Numbered from the stretch's first letter, positions 29,673 through 41,242 are shown. The stretch: 64,000 nt of DNA from Domibacillus enclensis (GCF_900156125.1 NZ_FTLX01000006.1:1-64000), one strand, 5' to 3'. Numbers and translations are program-made. Notes: generated by a model from the sequence alone, not told the origin.

Positions 29673-29704
29673 AAAAAAGCACAGGATCAGCACTGTGCTT
29701 TTTT
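29673..29704 (+). terminator. Terminator of chemoreceptor 1
   Basis: AAAAAAGCACAG/CTGTGCTTTTTT perfect stem around GATCAGCA. Confidence 0.9.
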
Positions 29705-29819
29705 GTTTGGACAGCAGTTGTATTTTGTAAGTAAAAAAAGCAGAAAACTGGTTCGATTTGCTGCGTAGAATTAGTAAAATAGACACAAGCGTATTTTTTA
29801 TAGAAAAGATGGTGGGAAA

Positions 29820-31823
29820 TTGAATAGAACGAAATCAATCAAAACAAAGCTGCTTCTTCCGATTGTTGCAGCGCTCATTTTAGCGTTTGCGTTTATGATC
29901 GGGTTTATCAGCTGGCAAACGGAAAACAGCGTCGAAAAAAGTGTCATTGCACAAAGCGAGGGAACGGTTGAAAGCATGGCCGGTACAGTGAAATCCTTTT
30001 TAGATCAATATGAAAAAAGCATTGATCTGCTTGTATTTAACGAGGCTGTACAGACGTATGGAACCGCTGAACTGAGCGGGGACGAAGCGAACCGTGCGCC
30101 CGTGGAGCAATTGCTGACCGATTATTTAAATACGTACAAGGAAGTAACGAACATTTACTTCGGTGTGGAGGATGGGGCTACGCTAATCGTGCCGGTCATT
30201 GACCTGCCTGCAGACTTCGATCCTCGTGAGCGGGAATGGTATGCGCAGGCGAAGGATAAAAAAACCGCTATTTGGAGCGAGCCTTATGAGGATACGGCTA
30301 CAGGTGCTTCCGTTGTGACCGTCTCAAGAGCCGTTTACGATGAAAACGACCGGTTTTTGGGCGTGATTGGCGCCGATATTGATTTAACGGTGTTGACGGA
30401 ACGGGTTACAGCGACCGATCCCGGCTATGAAGGTTATCCGATTGTGTTTTCGACTGCAGGAATCGGCATTGTGCATCCGACCTTGCAGGGAGAGGATTTA
30501 ACGGAGGTGCCGGTGATCAAGGAGATCATCGACGGCTCTTCGCCATCTGGAACAAAGTACTATGAGCTCGACGGAGAAAATCGCATTCTTGTGTTCAACA
30601 ACGTGCCGGGCTTGAACTGGACAGCGGGCGCTGTGTACAACAAAGCGAACCTGCTCGGGCTGTCGCAGTCTGTCAGCCAGTCTCTGCTGATTACCGGCAT
30701 TGTTCTGCTTCTGCTGATCAGCGCGGCAATGCTTGGTGTCGTCTCGAAGATTATTAAGCCGCTTGGCCAACTGGAGCGCTCTGCTTCACGGGTGTCTGAA
30801 GGGGATTTAACCGTGCAGGTTCCAGTGACGACAAACGACGAAGTGGGCCAGGTAGCCGCTGCTTTTAACAAAATGACGGACAATATGCGCAGCGTTTTAC
30901 AAAAGGTGAATCATTCTGTCCAGGAGGTAAAGGCTTCAGCAGAGAATTTAAGTGCCGTATCTGAAGAAACGAATGCGTCGAGTGAACAAATGACGCAGGC
31001 GATCACGGAGATTACACTGGGGGTTTCGCGTTCGGCAGAAGAAACGGCAGGTGCGATGGAACGGTCACACAGCCTCGGCAGCCAAATGGACGTGATTACA
31101 GAACAAGCAGCTGAGATGGAAATGGCTGCGCTCAAAGCAAAGCAGGCGAACGATGAAGGGACTGCCCAAATTAATGAGCTGAGCGAGTCAAGCGATGAAA
31201 CAAAGGCCTACATTGCCGGCATGCAAACCGTCATTGAAGAGCTGGCGTCCAAGATGACATCCATCGAAGTCGTCATTGGAGCGATTACGGACATTTCCGC
31301 TCAAACGAACCTTCTTGCACTGAATGCATCCATCGAAGCAGCACGTGCAGGTGAACATGGCCGCGGCTTTGCGGTCGTCGCAGAGGAAGTGCGAAAGCTT
31401 GCTGAGCAGTCGCGCCAGGCGGCCGATGAAGTCAGAAAAACGATTACAGCGATTCAATCCGATTCGACAATCGCTGTAGATCAGATGAGCAAAACACGGC
31501 AAAACTTCGACGACCAGATGACATCGGTTGAAGAAACGAGCCGCGTTTTTCATCAGCTGTCTTCCGTTGTAGACACGATGGAAGCCTCTATTCTGACGAT
31601 AAACCGCGAGATAAAAGAAGCCGGTGCCGCGAAAGAAGACGTTATTCACACGATGACCGGCATCGCAGCCGCAAGCCAGCAGTCCGCAGCTGCAAGCGAG
31701 GAGGTCAGTGCATCAGCAGAAGAACAGCTGAAAGCCATCAAGACCGTCACCGACTCCTCCGAGCAGCTGATGGAGCTGAGTGTTGAGCTGAAAGAAGTCG
31801 TCGACCAGTTTAAATTGAAATAA
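29820..31823 (+). CDS. Methyl-accepting chemotaxis protein 2, dCache type
   Basis: Protein of 667 aa with a TTG start; no in-frame ATG aligns with the N-termini of its paralogues, and GGTGGG precedes the TTG. Same layout as receptor 1 and clearly its paralogue throughout, including the signalling tip and the C-terminal [14 protein letters not shown]. The pocket motif is FDPREREWY, with Phe for the first Tyr, and GADIDL. It probably also senses an amino acid or related amine, with a different preference. It has its own terminator. Confidence 0.94.
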   Translation: MNRTKSIKTKLLLPIVAALILAFAFMIGFISWQTENSVEKSVIAQSEGTVESMAGTVKSFLDQYEKSIDLLVFNEAVQTYGTAELSGDEANRAPVEQLLTDYLNTYKEVTNIYFGVEDGATLIVPVIDLPADFDPREREWYAQAKDKKTAIWSEPYEDTATGASVVTVSRAVYDENDRFLGVIGADIDLTVLTERVTATDPGYEGYPIVFSTAGIGIVHPTLQGEDLTEVPVIKEIIDGSSPSGTKYYELDGENRILVFNNVPGLNWTAGAVYNKANLLGLSQSVSQSLLITGIVLLLLISAAMLGVVSKIIKPLGQLERSASRVSEGDLTVQVPVTTNDEVGQVAAAFNKMTDNMRSVLQKVNHSVQEVKASAENLSAVSEETNASSEQMTQAITEITLGVSRSAEETAGAMERSHSLGSQMDVITEQAAEMEMAALKAKQANDEGTAQINELSESSDETKAYIAGMQTVIEELASKMTSIEVVIGAITDISAQTNLLALNASIEAARAGEHGRGFAVVAEEVRKLAEQSRQAADEVRKTITAIQSDSTIAVDQMSKTRQNFDDQMTSVEETSRVFHQLSSVVDTMEASILTINREIKEAGAAKEDVIHTMTGIAAASQQSAAASEEVSASAEEQLKAIKTVTDSSEQLMELSVELKEVVDQFKLK

Positions 31824-31831
31824 AGCCACAG

Positions 31832-31863
31832 AAGAGCTGCTCAAAAACGAGCAGCTCTTTTTT
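31832..31863 (+). terminator. Terminator of chemoreceptor 2
   Basis: AAGAGCTGCTC/GAGCAGCTCTT perfect stem around AAAAAC, then T residues. Confidence 0.92.
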
Positions 31864-31948
31864 AATAAAATCTTTACATTCTATTAATAATAGTATGGGT
31901 CTATGAAACTATAATGGAAGGCGGAGATAGGGAGAAAGGTGTAGAGCG

Positions 31949-33925
31949 ATGAAATCAATTCGAATGAAGTTTATGCTGCCAATCGCCATTGTGCTGATTT
32001 GTGCATTTGTGTTTATCATTCTTTTTTCTGGATTTAAAACCGAACAGCGTATTGAGAAAGATACAGCAGGGCAGACAGAAGGGTTCGTAAAGGAATTAAA
32101 TAACTCAGCCGTCGCTTTTCTGCAAAAATATGAAGAAAGCATTCAGCTTTTATCCGAGTCCGCTCAAGTAATAAACTACGCAAATGCCGCTGCAGTGGAT
32201 GTACCTGACGGCGGTGCGGATCGTCAGCTGCAAGCTGTTTTTAACCGGTACACGGATATATACAAGGACGCATTGAGCGTATATTACGTTTCAGCAGGAG
32301 GCACGTTTAAAATGGCTCCGGCTACAGCTTTGCCAGAAGGCTTTAATCCTGTCGAGGCCCCTTCTTACCAGGAAGCAGCAGAAAGTGAAGAGCCTGTATG
32401 GAGTGAACCGTATGAAAGTGAAACCGGCGATTATGTGATTACCGTGTCAAAAGCGATCAAGAGCGGATCGGACGTGCTGGGCGTCCTCGGCGCCGATATT
32501 AACTTAACGAGCATGACCAATCGGATGAATGCATTGAATATCGGCTATGACGGGTATCCGATTGTCCTTTCCAACGAAGGAAAAGCGATTATTCATCCGA
32601 CGCAAAAAGGAAAGGATATTTCGAAGGACGCCGTGCTGAGCGCTGTTCTTTCAGGAGAAAAAAGCGGACTAATTGAAACGGATACGGTACTGACTGTCTA
32701 CGATACAGCTGCGCAGACCGGCTGGAAAATCGGTGCTGTTTATGAAAAGCAAAACCTGTTCGGCGTATCTGATGACTTGAAAAAAATTCTCGCCATTACT
32801 GCTTTATCGGTGCTGTTCATTGTGATGGCCGTTGTTTTTGTTTTAACCTCCACGATTACAAAACCGATTCAAAAGCTGAAAGCATCCGTCAAGCAGGTAG
32901 CAGACGGCAACCTGCAGACACACGTGCACGTCTCGGGAAAAGATGAAGTGGCGGTGCTTGGGCGTAATTTTAATGACATGATTGTGAAAATGCGCAGCAT
33001 TGTGGAAGTAACCGAAGATGCGGCTAAAAATGTCCGTGAATCCATTCATCATTTAAATACAGCCGTTTTGGAAATCAATGAATCAGGAACGATGGCTGTT
33101 GCCTCCCTTGATGAGCTGACAGAAGGAACGGAGCGTTCGGCAGACAGCTCAAGAGTAGCGGCCGAACGATCGAAAGAGCTGGGCTTTTTGATCAGCTCGA
33201 TGTCAGACGAAGCGGATTCTATGGCAACGCTTGCCCGCGAGGCTTCGACAGCAGCAGATAAAGGAACTACCCATGTGTCGGCGGTAGCTGAATCGATGAG
33301 CGCATCGGCTGGCCGGATGCAGGCCGCGATGAAAGCGATCCGAGATCTTGCTGAGGACATTGGGCGCATTGAAAGCATTGTCCACGTCATTGAAGATATT
33401 TCGGCTCAGACGAATTTGCTGGCGCTGAACGCCTCCATCGAAGCGGCGCGTGCCGGCGACCATGGCAAAGGCTTTGCTGTCGTTGCACAGGAAGTAAGAA
33501 AGCTTGCCGAGCAGTCTAATAAAGCAGCAGGAGAAATCCATAAAAAAATAGCGGCGATTCAAGTCGGTTCAAATCATGCGATTGAAACGGTCAGTGAGGC
33601 GGGAACGCATATTAGCGCTCAGACAGAAGCGGTGCGGGAAACTGAAAACGTTTTTGCCAACCAAGAAGAGGTCATGATCAAAATGGATCAGGCAATCGCC
33701 CAGATGGTAGGCAGCATTCACACGGCCAATAAAGAAAAAGATGCTGTTGTTCAAACAGCGGATTCGATCGCAGAGGAAGCGAGATTGTCGGCTGCTTCCT
33801 GTGAAGAAGTGCAGGACCGGACAAGAACACAGCTTTCTTCTATTGAAGGAGTTGCTGCAGCATCAGAACAGCTGGCGTCATTAAATGAAGAACTGATTCA
33901 GGCGATCCGTCAATTTCATATATAA
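31949..33925 (+). CDS. Methyl-accepting chemotaxis protein 3, divergent dCache type
   Basis: Protein of 658 aa with the same TM-dCache-TM-HAMP-signalling layout; the tip [20 protein letters not shown] is intact. It is more divergent than receptors 1 and 2. The pocket segment reads FNPVEAPSY, so the Arg and Trp of the amino-acid signature are lost, and its C-terminus ([10 protein letters not shown]) differs. It probably recognises another ligand or signals indirectly. It starts after GAAAGGTG and ends at its own terminator. Confidence 0.93.
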   Translation: MKSIRMKFMLPIAIVLICAFVFIILFSGFKTEQRIEKDTAGQTEGFVKELNNSAVAFLQKYEESIQLLSESAQVINYANAAAVDVPDGGADRQLQAVFNRYTDIYKDALSVYYVSAGGTFKMAPATALPEGFNPVEAPSYQEAAESEEPVWSEPYESETGDYVITVSKAIKSGSDVLGVLGADINLTSMTNRMNALNIGYDGYPIVLSNEGKAIIHPTQKGKDISKDAVLSAVLSGEKSGLIETDTVLTVYDTAAQTGWKIGAVYEKQNLFGVSDDLKKILAITALSVLFIVMAVVFVLTSTITKPIQKLKASVKQVADGNLQTHVHVSGKDEVAVLGRNFNDMIVKMRSIVEVTEDAAKNVRESIHHLNTAVLEINESGTMAVASLDELTEGTERSADSSRVAAERSKELGFLISSMSDEADSMATLAREASTAADKGTTHVSAVAESMSASAGRMQAAMKAIRDLAEDIGRIESIVHVIEDISAQTNLLALNASIEAARAGDHGKGFAVVAQEVRKLAEQSNKAAGEIHKKIAAIQVGSNHAIETVSEAGTHISAQTEAVRETENVFANQEEVMIKMDQAIAQMVGSIHTANKEKDAVVQTADSIAEEARLSAASCEEVQDRTRTQLSSIEGVAAASEQLASLNEELIQAIRQFHI

Positions 33926-33929
33926 GCAG

Positions 33930-33963
33930 AAAAAAAGTCCGATCTTGTGTTCGGGCTTTTTTT
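33930..33963 (+). terminator. Terminator of chemoreceptor 3
   Basis: AAAAAGTCCGA/TTCGGGCTTTTT stem (one G-U) with a T run. Confidence 0.88.
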
Positions 33964-34047
33964 GTTTTAAAGTTGAATGAGGGACTAAAGGAATGTAGAA
34001 TAGGAAAGAGAATGCCGTCATATGCGGCAAATGAACGGAGTGTTGGA

Positions 34048-34977
34048 GTGAGAAAGACAAACGTGATAACGGAAGGGGCAATGATGCTGGCGATTTTCAC
34101 GGTGCTGCTCATGATTTCTGTGTATGTACCGATTGTTTCCATAGCCGGTGCCTTGTTTTTGCTGCTTCCTTTTTTAGTGTATAGTTCCAAATATCCAGCC
34201 GGTCCTTCGATTGGACTGCTTGCTGCTGCTCTTCTAATTTCCTTTATTGCCGGCGGGCTGGTAGCGGTTCCGTTGGCTTTAATGTATGGAACAACAGGTC
34301 TTGTCATGGGTGCATTTATTCGAAAACAGTCAGACAGCTGGATTGTTTACATGGCGGGAAGTCTCGTATTCCTTGTAAACATTGTGCTGGATTATATTAT
34401 TGGTGTCACACTGCTCGACATTTCCTTTTTAGATGTGTTCGCAGAAGCATTTAAGCAGTCAATGGCCGACACGAGTGAGATGCTCGGACAGGAAGCGCCC
34501 TATACCGAAAGTGAAGTTAATGCGGTGATCCAGTATATTGGCGCGCTGCTGCCGGCGATTTTCGTGCTGACCGCGTTTGTGGCGATGCTCCTCATCACGG
34601 CTGTGAATTATCCAGTGATCAAGCGTCTCGGTGTGAAGGTCAAGCCGTTTACACCTGTGCGAAATGTCCGGCTTCCCCGTGCGATTTTATGGTATTACCT
34701 TATTTTTATGGTCGGTGCGCTGATCGTTCAGCCGGAAGCCGGCACCGCCTGGTATGATATGTATGTAAACGTTATGTTCATTTTGCAGGCCTGCTTATAC
34801 ATACAGGGCATCACGTTTATTTTCTTTTTGGCTCACAGCAAAAAGTGGCCGAAAGCAATACCGGTGATCATAACGGTTTTATCGATTCCTATTTTTCCGC
34901 TTCTTTATCTTATTCGATTATTAGGTATAATTGACTTAGGATTTGATTTAAGGCAGCGGATGCAAAAAAAGCCATAA
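34048..34977 (+). CDS. yybS: DUF2232 membrane protein YybS
   Basis: Protein of 309 aa, about eight membrane segments, matching YybS: VRKTNVITEGAMMLAIFTVL at the start and a long Asp/Glu-bearing loop near residue 140. Its function is unknown. It lies directly upstream of gdpP as in other Bacillales. The GTG at 34048 after CGGAG gives the usual length; an in-frame ATG at 33973 would add 25 residues without family support. Confidence 0.93.
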   Translation: MRKTNVITEGAMMLAIFTVLLMISVYVPIVSIAGALFLLLPFLVYSSKYPAGPSIGLLAAALLISFIAGGLVAVPLALMYGTTGLVMGAFIRKQSDSWIVYMAGSLVFLVNIVLDYIIGVTLLDISFLDVFAEAFKQSMADTSEMLGQEAPYTESEVNAVIQYIGALLPAIFVLTAFVAMLLITAVNYPVIKRLGVKVKPFTPVRNVRLPRAILWYYLIFMVGALIVQPEAGTAWYDMYVNVMFILQACLYIQGITFIFFLAHSKKWPKAIPVIITVLSIPIFPLLYLIRLLGIIDLGFDLRQRMQKKP

Positions 34978-35042
34978 GGTGCTTGAAAATCAGCTCTATT
35001 GTCTAGTTCAAAATGGAGCTTTAACATGAGGAGCTGAAATGG

Positions 35043-37016
35043 ATGCTTTCGTATTATAATAGGCGAATGATTCAAATACCGCTTATCGTCGTCGCACTTG
35101 TGCTGGCTGCTGCTTCAGTCTGGTTATTTACGTATAACCGGCTGGCTGGCTTTATGCTTGCCGGGCTGACGGTTTTTCTCCTCCTCTTTTTATACTTGGC
35201 AGAAAAAAAATTGCATGAAGATGTACAAAAGTATGTGACAACGTTATCCTACCGGCTTCAAAAAGTAGGAGAGGAAACACTTCAGGAACTGCCAGTCGGG
35301 ATTTTGCTTTATAATAAAGAATACGTTGTGGAGTGGGCCAATGCCTATTTAACGTCTTATTTTGAGGAAGAAACGTTAGTGGGAGAGTCTCTTTACGAGG
35401 TGGCTGAGCCGCTGATTCCGGCGATGAAAAGTGACAAAAGTGCGACCGTTGAGTTGAACGGCCGATCCTTTCACGTCATATCCAAGCCGGATGAAAAACT
35501 GCTTTATTTTTTTGATGTAACCGATAAAGAACAAACAGCTCGTTTGTTTAAAGAAGAAAAAACAGCGCTGAGCATCATTTTCCTTGATAATTATGATGAT
35601 TTAACGCAGGGCATGGATGACCAGACGCGAAGCAGCTTAAACAGCCTCGTTACGTCAACGCTTAACGGCTGGGCAAAGGAACAAGGCATGTTTTTAAAGC
35701 GTGTGTCGTCTGAACGGTTTTTTGCGGTAATGAACGAGCGGGTTTTGCGAAAGCTGGAGGAAAATAAATTCTCCATTCTGGATGAAGTTCGGGAGCAGAC
35801 CGCCAAGCACCATGCTCCTCTTACATTAAGCATGGGCATCGGTCAGGGGGATGTGCCATTGCCGGAGCTTGGCGATCTTGCCCAGTCAAGTCTTGATCTC
35901 GCGCTGGGACGCGGGGGCGATCAGGTCGCAATCAAGCAGGGCGATGGAAAAGTGAAGTTTTACGGCGGCAAAACAAATCCGACAGAAAAGCGTACACGCG
36001 TGCGCGCACGCGTGATTTCTCACGCGCTTCGTGATATTGTTGCGGATAGCGATAAGGTCATTGTGATGGGACACAAGTACCCGGATATGGATGCGGTTGG
36101 CGCTGCGATGGGCATTCGCTACGTCGCTGAATTAAACGGGCGTGAAGGATATATTGTGATCGACTTTTCGCAAATTGATACAGCCGTCAAGCGTCTGTTC
36201 GCAGAAGTCAAAGAGCAAAACCCGGAATTGTATTCAAGAATTATCACCCCGGAGGAAGCGCTGGAAATTGTGACCAGCCGTACGCTTCTTGTGGTCGTTG
36301 ATACACATAAACCGTCGCTGGTCATTGAAGACAGGCTGCTGTCAAAAGCGGAGCGTGTCGTTGTGATCGACCATCACCGCCGGGGAGAAGAATTTATTAA
36401 ACAGCCGCTGCTCGTTTACATGGAGCCGTATGCTTCTTCAACTGCGGAGCTTGTCACAGAACTGTTGGAATATCAGCCGAAAAAGAAAAAAATATCCATG
36501 CTGGAATCAACGGCTTTGCTGGCTGGCATCATCGTGGACACAAAAAGCTTTTCTTTGCGGACAGGCTCGCGGACGTTCGATGCGGCTGCTTACTTGCGGA
36601 CGCACGGGGCAGACACGGTGTTAGTTCAAAAGTTTTTAAAAGAAGATATTGGCACGTACATTCAGCGCGGCCAGCTGATCGAAACCGTTTATTTTTACAA
36701 GGACGGTCTCGCGATTGCTAAAGGGGACGATGATTATATTTATGATTCGGTTCTCATCGCGCAGGCAGCGGATACGATTTTAACGATGAATGGCGTACAG
36801 GCGTCGTTCGTGATTGCCCGCCGCTCAGAGGACGCGGTTGGCATCAGTGCCCGCTCTCTTGGCGACGTAAACGTACAGCTTATTATGGAACAAATGAATG
36901 GCGGCGGTCATTTAACGAACGCGGCGACTCAATTGCGGGAAGCAACTGTTGAAGACGCTGAAATAGAGTTATGCCGGGTCATTGATGATATGATTGAAGG
37001 AGGAACAGAGGAATGA
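35043..37016 (+). CDS. gdpP: Cyclic-di-AMP phosphodiesterase GdpP
   Basis: Protein of 657 aa, full length. Two N-terminal membrane helices (about 10-55), a PAS domain (about 75-150; heme-binding in B. subtilis), a degenerate GGDEF domain (about 165-305), and a DHH-DHHA1 catalytic module: [16 protein letters not shown] near residue 345, [13 protein letters not shown] near 440 with the DHH triad, and [11 protein letters not shown] near 623. It degrades c-di-AMP, so it sets potassium, osmotic and cell-wall homeostasis. Its stop overlaps the rplI start by 4 bp. Confidence 0.97.
   Translation: MLSYYNRRMIQIPLIVVALVLAAASVWLFTYNRLAGFMLAGLTVFLLLFLYLAEKKLHEDVQKYVTTLSYRLQKVGEETLQELPVGILLYNKEYVVEWANAYLTSYFEEETLVGESLYEVAEPLIPAMKSDKSATVELNGRSFHVISKPDEKLLYFFDVTDKEQTARLFKEEKTALSIIFLDNYDDLTQGMDDQTRSSLNSLVTSTLNGWAKEQGMFLKRVSSERFFAVMNERVLRKLEENKFSILDEVREQTAKHHAPLTLSMGIGQGDVPLPELGDLAQSSLDLALGRGGDQVAIKQGDGKVKFYGGKTNPTEKRTRVRARVISHALRDIVADSDKVIVMGHKYPDMDAVGAAMGIRYVAELNGREGYIVIDFSQIDTAVKRLFAEVKEQNPELYSRIITPEEALEIVTSRTLLVVVDTHKPSLVIEDRLLSKAERVVVIDHHRRGEEFIKQPLLVYMEPYASSTAELVTELLEYQPKKKKISMLESTALLAGIIVDTKSFSLRTGSRTFDAAAYLRTHGADTVLVQKFLKEDIGTYIQRGQLIETVYFYKDGLAIAKGDDDYIYDSVLIAQAADTILTMNGVQASFVIARRSEDAVGISARSLGDVNVQLIMEQMNGGGHLTNAATQLREATVEDAEIELCRVIDDMIEGGTEE
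35995..36014. repeat. 20-bp perfect palindrome in alternating purine-pyrimidine tract
   Basis: CACGCGTGCGCGCACGCGTG, inside gdpP, lies in a 24-base strictly alternating run starting at 35991. It encodes the RTRVRARV segment between the GGDEF and DHH domains. Confidence 0.9.
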
Positions 37017-37462
37017 AAGTCATTTTTTTAAAAGATGTAAAAGGCAAAGGCAAAAAAGGCGATGTGAAAAATGTGGCGGATGGTTACGCCCATAACTTCC
37101 TCATCAAAAACGGATATGCAGTGGAAGCAACGTCAGGCAATCAAAATGCCTTAGATGCGCAAAAGAAAAAACAAGAAGCGCTTGCCGCAGAAGAAGTGGA
37201 AGAAGCAAAGAAATTAAAAGAAACCGTTGAAGCGCTGACGATTGAATTGCAGGCAAAAACGGGTGAAGGCGGACGGCTTTTCGGTTCCGTTACAGCTAAA
37301 CAGGTTGCAGATGAGTTGAAAAAGACACATAATATTAAATTAGATAAACGTAAAATGGATTTGCCGGACGGCATTCGCGGTCTTGGCTATACGAATGTTC
37401 CAGTCAAGCTTCATAACGAAGTAGCCGCTACATTGAAAGTACATGTAACAGAAGAAAAATAA
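37013..37462 (+). CDS. rplI: 50S ribosomal protein L9
   Basis: Protein of 149 aa. The N-terminal domain binds 23S rRNA ([20 protein letters not shown]), followed by a long central helix (about 42-75) and the C-terminal domain ([16 protein letters not shown]). ATGA overlap with gdpP suggests translational coupling. A strong hairpin follows before dnaB. Confidence 0.98.
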   Translation: MKVIFLKDVKGKGKKGDVKNVADGYAHNFLIKNGYAVEATSGNQNALDAQKKKQEALAAEEVEEAKKLKETVEALTIELQAKTGEGGRLFGSVTAKQVADELKKTHNIKLDKRKMDLPDGIRGLGYTNVPVKLHNEVAATLKVHVTEEK

Positions 37463-37469
37463 GCAAACA

Positions 37470-37501
37470 ATGTGATCGGATTTTTCTGATCACATTTTTT
37501 T
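37470..37501 (+). terminator. rplI terminator or attenuator
   Basis: ATGTGATC/GATCACAT stem followed by seven T, 16 bp before dnaB. Readthrough probably feeds dnaB. Confidence 0.85.
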
Positions 37502-37517
37502 CGCGAGGAGGGTAAAG

Positions 37518-38882
37518 ATGAGCGATGTATTAACGGATCGTGTGCCGCCGCAAAATATTGAAGCAGAGCAGGCTGTGCTGGGAGCGATTTTTCTTGAACC
37601 GTCCGCGTTAACAGTCGCTTCTGAAATATTGATTCCGGAAGATTTTTACCGGAATGCCCACCAGCAGATTTATTTAACGATGCTGAAGCTTGGCGATCAC
37701 GGAAAAGCGGTTGATGTCGTGACGGTGACGGAAGACCTCGCCGCTCAAAAAATGATTGAAGACGTCGGCGGGATTTCCTATTTAAGCGAATTGGCTGCAG
37801 CTGTCCCAACCGCAGCCAATATTGAGTATTACGCCCGCATCGTAGAAGAAAAATCACTGTTGCGCCGCTTGATCCGAACCGCTACGACCATTGCAACAGA
37901 CGGCTACGAACGGGAGGATGAAGTAGAAGGACTCCTCAGCGAAGCGGAAAAAAGCATCATGGAAGTAGCGCAGCGGAAAAACGCCGGTGCGTTTCATAAT
38001 ATTAAAGATGTGCTTGTGCGCACGTATGACAATATTGAGCTTCTTCACAACCGTAAAGGAGATGTCACCGGCATTCCGACTGGGTTTGCGGAACTAGACC
38101 GGATGACAGCAGGATTTCAGCGCAACGACTTAATCATTGTCGCCGCCCGCCCGTCTGTTGGTAAAACCGCCTTTGCCCTGAACATCGCGCAAAACGTCGC
38201 AACCAATACAGAGGAGCAGGTGGCCATCTTCAGTCTGGAGATGGGGGCCGAGCAGCTGGTTATGCGGATGCTGTGTGCGGAAGGCAATATTGATGCGCAG
38301 CGTCTTCGGACAGGATCTTTAACAGATGAGGATTGGCGAAAGCTGACGATGGCGATGGGCAGCTTGTCTAATTCCGGCATTTACATTGACGACACACCTG
38401 GTGTGCGTATTGGCGAGATCCGGTCGAAATGCCGCCGTTTAAAGCAGGAGCAGGGTCTCGGCATGATTTTAATTGATTATTTGCAGCTGATTCAGGGGAA
38501 TGGCCGCTCCGGCGAAAACCGCCAGCAGGAGGTATCGGAAATTTCCCGTTCCTTAAAATCATTGGCTCGTGAGCTTGAAGTGCCGGTGATTGCTTTGTCG
38601 CAGCTTTCCCGTGGCGTTGAGCAGCGGCAGGACAAACGGCCGATGATGTCCGATATTCGGGAATCCGGGTCAATCGAGCAGGATGCCGATATCGTCGCGT
38701 TTTTGTACCGTGATGATTATTATGACAAGGAATCCGAAAACAAAAACATGATTGAAATCATTATCGCCAAACAGCGGAATGGTCCGACCGGCACCGTAGA
38801 GCTGGCGTTTGTGAAAGAATACAATAAATTTGTGAACGTCGAGCGGCGCATGGACGACATGGGCGCACCGCCGGGAGCATAA
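37518..38882 (+). CDS. dnaB: Replicative DNA helicase (DnaB; DnaC in B. subtilis naming)
   Basis: Protein of 454 aa, full length. N-terminal primase-binding domain (VPPQNIEAEQAVLGAIF near residue 8), linker helix, and a RecA-like motor with Walker A ARPSVGKTAFALNIA near 208, Walker B IDYLQLI near 315 and the arginine-finger region QRNGPTGTVEL near 420. It is the hexameric fork helicase. No intein or insertion is present. Confidence 0.98.
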   Translation: MSDVLTDRVPPQNIEAEQAVLGAIFLEPSALTVASEILIPEDFYRNAHQQIYLTMLKLGDHGKAVDVVTVTEDLAAQKMIEDVGGISYLSELAAAVPTAANIEYYARIVEEKSLLRRLIRTATTIATDGYEREDEVEGLLSEAEKSIMEVAQRKNAGAFHNIKDVLVRTYDNIELLHNRKGDVTGIPTGFAELDRMTAGFQRNDLIIVAARPSVGKTAFALNIAQNVATNTEEQVAIFSLEMGAEQLVMRMLCAEGNIDAQRLRTGSLTDEDWRKLTMAMGSLSNSGIYIDDTPGVRIGEIRSKCRRLKQEQGLGMILIDYLQLIQGNGRSGENRQQEVSEISRSLKSLARELEVPVIALSQLSRGVEQRQDKRPMMSDIRESGSIEQDADIVAFLYRDDYYDKESENKNMIEIIIAKQRNGPTGTVELAFVKEYNKFVNVERRMDDMGAPPGA

Positions 38883-38885
38883 TGT

Positions 38886-38911
38886 GACCGCCTTTTCTGG
38901 GCGGTCTTTTC
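38886..38911 (+). terminator. dnaB terminator
   Basis: GACCGCC/GGGCGGTC stem around TTTTCT, then TTTTCTG. Confidence 0.85.
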
Positions 38912-38921
38912 TGATCATTTA

Positions 38922-39004
38922 TGTAAATGCGAATAAATCGGTGCAATAAATCTATAAATGTTCGCCTTTTCTGTTTGACGTACAGTGTTTTTTACTGGTA
39001 AAAT
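38922..39004 (+). promoter_or_regulatory. purA promoter with candidate PurR boxes
   Basis: Promoter: TTGACG (38975-38980), 18 bp, TAAAAT (38999-39004). Just upstream are AAATGCGAATAAAT (around 38925-38938) and the inverted AAATGTTCGCC (around 38957-38967). Their GCGAA (38929) and TTCGC (38961) cores form an inverted pair, as in Bacillus PurBoxes, which carry CGAA cores in inverted orientation. PurR repression of purA by adenine is therefore likely. Confidence 0.6.
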
Positions 39005-39016
39005 AAACGTGTTTGA

Positions 39017-40339
<1,323 letters not shown>

Positions 40340-40347
40340 TTAGTTAA

Positions 40348-40381
40348 AAAGGAGCTGCTTCTCTCAGAGGCAGCTCTTTTC
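40348..40381 (+). terminator. purA terminator, copy 1
   Basis: GGAGCTGC-ttctctcaga-GGCAGCTCTTTT, 9 bp after the purA stop. A near copy recurs at 40772-40805, beyond the repeat element. Confidence 0.88.
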
Positions 40382-40771
40382 ACGCTGATCAAAAAAGAAT
40401 ATGTAAACGGAAACCAGGTGACCATTTCTCTCTTTCAAAGCGAATGTGCTTGCGCGAACACGGTTCGGGCGGCTTCTGCAGGACTTCGCGTTCGGAGGGG
40501 CGGGCGGTGAGCTAACTTTTGTCGCTGCGCTCCAAAAGTGGATCTCACCTGACCCGCTTGATCCCTCCCGAGTCTTCGTCCTGCGCCAGCCGCCCTGGTG
40601 GGGAGGAAAAGCAGATCATAAAACCAAAAATGGTCATACGTTTTGATTGGAAACAAAGCGACAGGGACCCTCTGTTTTTCACCATGTAGGAAAAATAGGC
40701 TTCATTCTTGATGGCACACGCTTTTTCAAGAACACCTGCATTCCCTTGACACTTTTGGTTTCCAACATTGT
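40382..40771 (-). repeat. Terminator-flanked repeat element, copy B
   Basis: About 390 bp, the inverted counterpart of copy A (12207-12815) without its nested module. The shared GC-rich core at 40467-40595 has arms GGGCGGCT and AGCCGCCC and folds into a long imperfect hairpin around CTTTTG/CAAAAG. An 8-bp inverted pair GGAAACCA (40409-40416) and TGGTTTCC (40756-40763) lies near the two ends. Core blocks are close to 90 percent identical to copy A by eye. Indels shift the reading frame between copies, so no common protein is encoded. Confidence 0.8.
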
Positions 40772-40805
40772 GAAAGAGCTGCTTCTCTCAGAGGAAGTTC
40801 TTTTC
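40772..40805 (+). terminator. Duplicate of the purA terminator, copy 2
   Basis: AAAGAGCTGC-ttctctcaga-GGAAGTTCTTTTCA differs from copy 1 at about three positions; two of them weaken the stem. No gene immediately precedes it. In the following 40806-40983 stretch I see no gene or clear signal. Confidence 0.8.
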
Positions 40806-40983
40806 ATCGTCTGGGTGCAAGAACAGTTGCTATGGAAGAAAGTCATTTTCATTTTTTATTATGATTTAAAAAGCGAATGTTCACGAATAAGGGAGAAAAA
40901 TGTAAAAAACCGGTCGTTTTTTCTTGGAATGTTTGGGAATAGACGCAAAATTGTCAAGATTTCATCGTTTTGTTCGTTTTTTT

Positions 40984-41035
40984 GTGACAAATATCGAGAA
41001 AATGTATTGTCACCCTTACCCCTATGTGATACTAT
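40984..41035 (+). promoter_or_regulatory. tRNA-Asp promoter with overlapping inverted repeat
   Basis: TTGTCA (41007-41012), 17 bp, TACTAT (41030-41035), about 30 bp before the tRNA. The -35 is part of a perfect inverted repeat, GTGACAA (40984-40990) and TTGTCAC (41007-41013), which could be an operator or a coincidence. Confidence 0.6.
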
Positions 41036-41070
41036 TAACAACGTTGCTGCTAGTTGTGCAGCGAAAAAAT

Positions 41071-41147
41071 GGTCCGGTAGTTCAGTTGGTTAGAATGCCT
41101 GCCTGTCACGCAGGAGGTCGCGGGTTCGAGTCCCGTCCGGACCGCCA
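41071..41147 (+). tRNA. tRNA-Asp (GUC)
   Basis: 77 bases including an encoded CCA. Acceptor GGTCCGG pairs with CCGGACC; the D arm GTTCAGTTGGTTAGAAT, anticodon loop CTGTCAC with GTC at 41105-41107, and TTCGAGTC T loop are all standard. It lies between purA and walR, where Bacillus also carries tRNA genes. Confidence 0.97.
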
Positions 41148-41196
41148 TTTTTACTTTAACCTATCGTTATGTCTATGTTATGTTATGTCTTGATGG

Positions 41197-41242
41197 CGGC
41201 CGTGTTCACTAATGAAATGTCCTTCATGAACAGCAGCGGCCG
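41197..41242 (+). terminator. Hairpin between the two tRNA genes
   Basis: CGGCCG-TGTTCA pairs with TGAAC and CGGCCG, with an inner ATGAA/TTCAT, followed by CTGTATTTTC. It could terminate the tRNA-Asp transcript or be a processing structure. A promoter for tRNA-Phe is not evident. Confidence 0.5.

Noticed and set aside
40435-40656. A 73-residue minus-strand open frame inside copy B of the repeat
   Set aside because: It shares about 35 residues with the copy A frame, but the upstream parts are in different frames. GC-rich repeats give open frames by chance.
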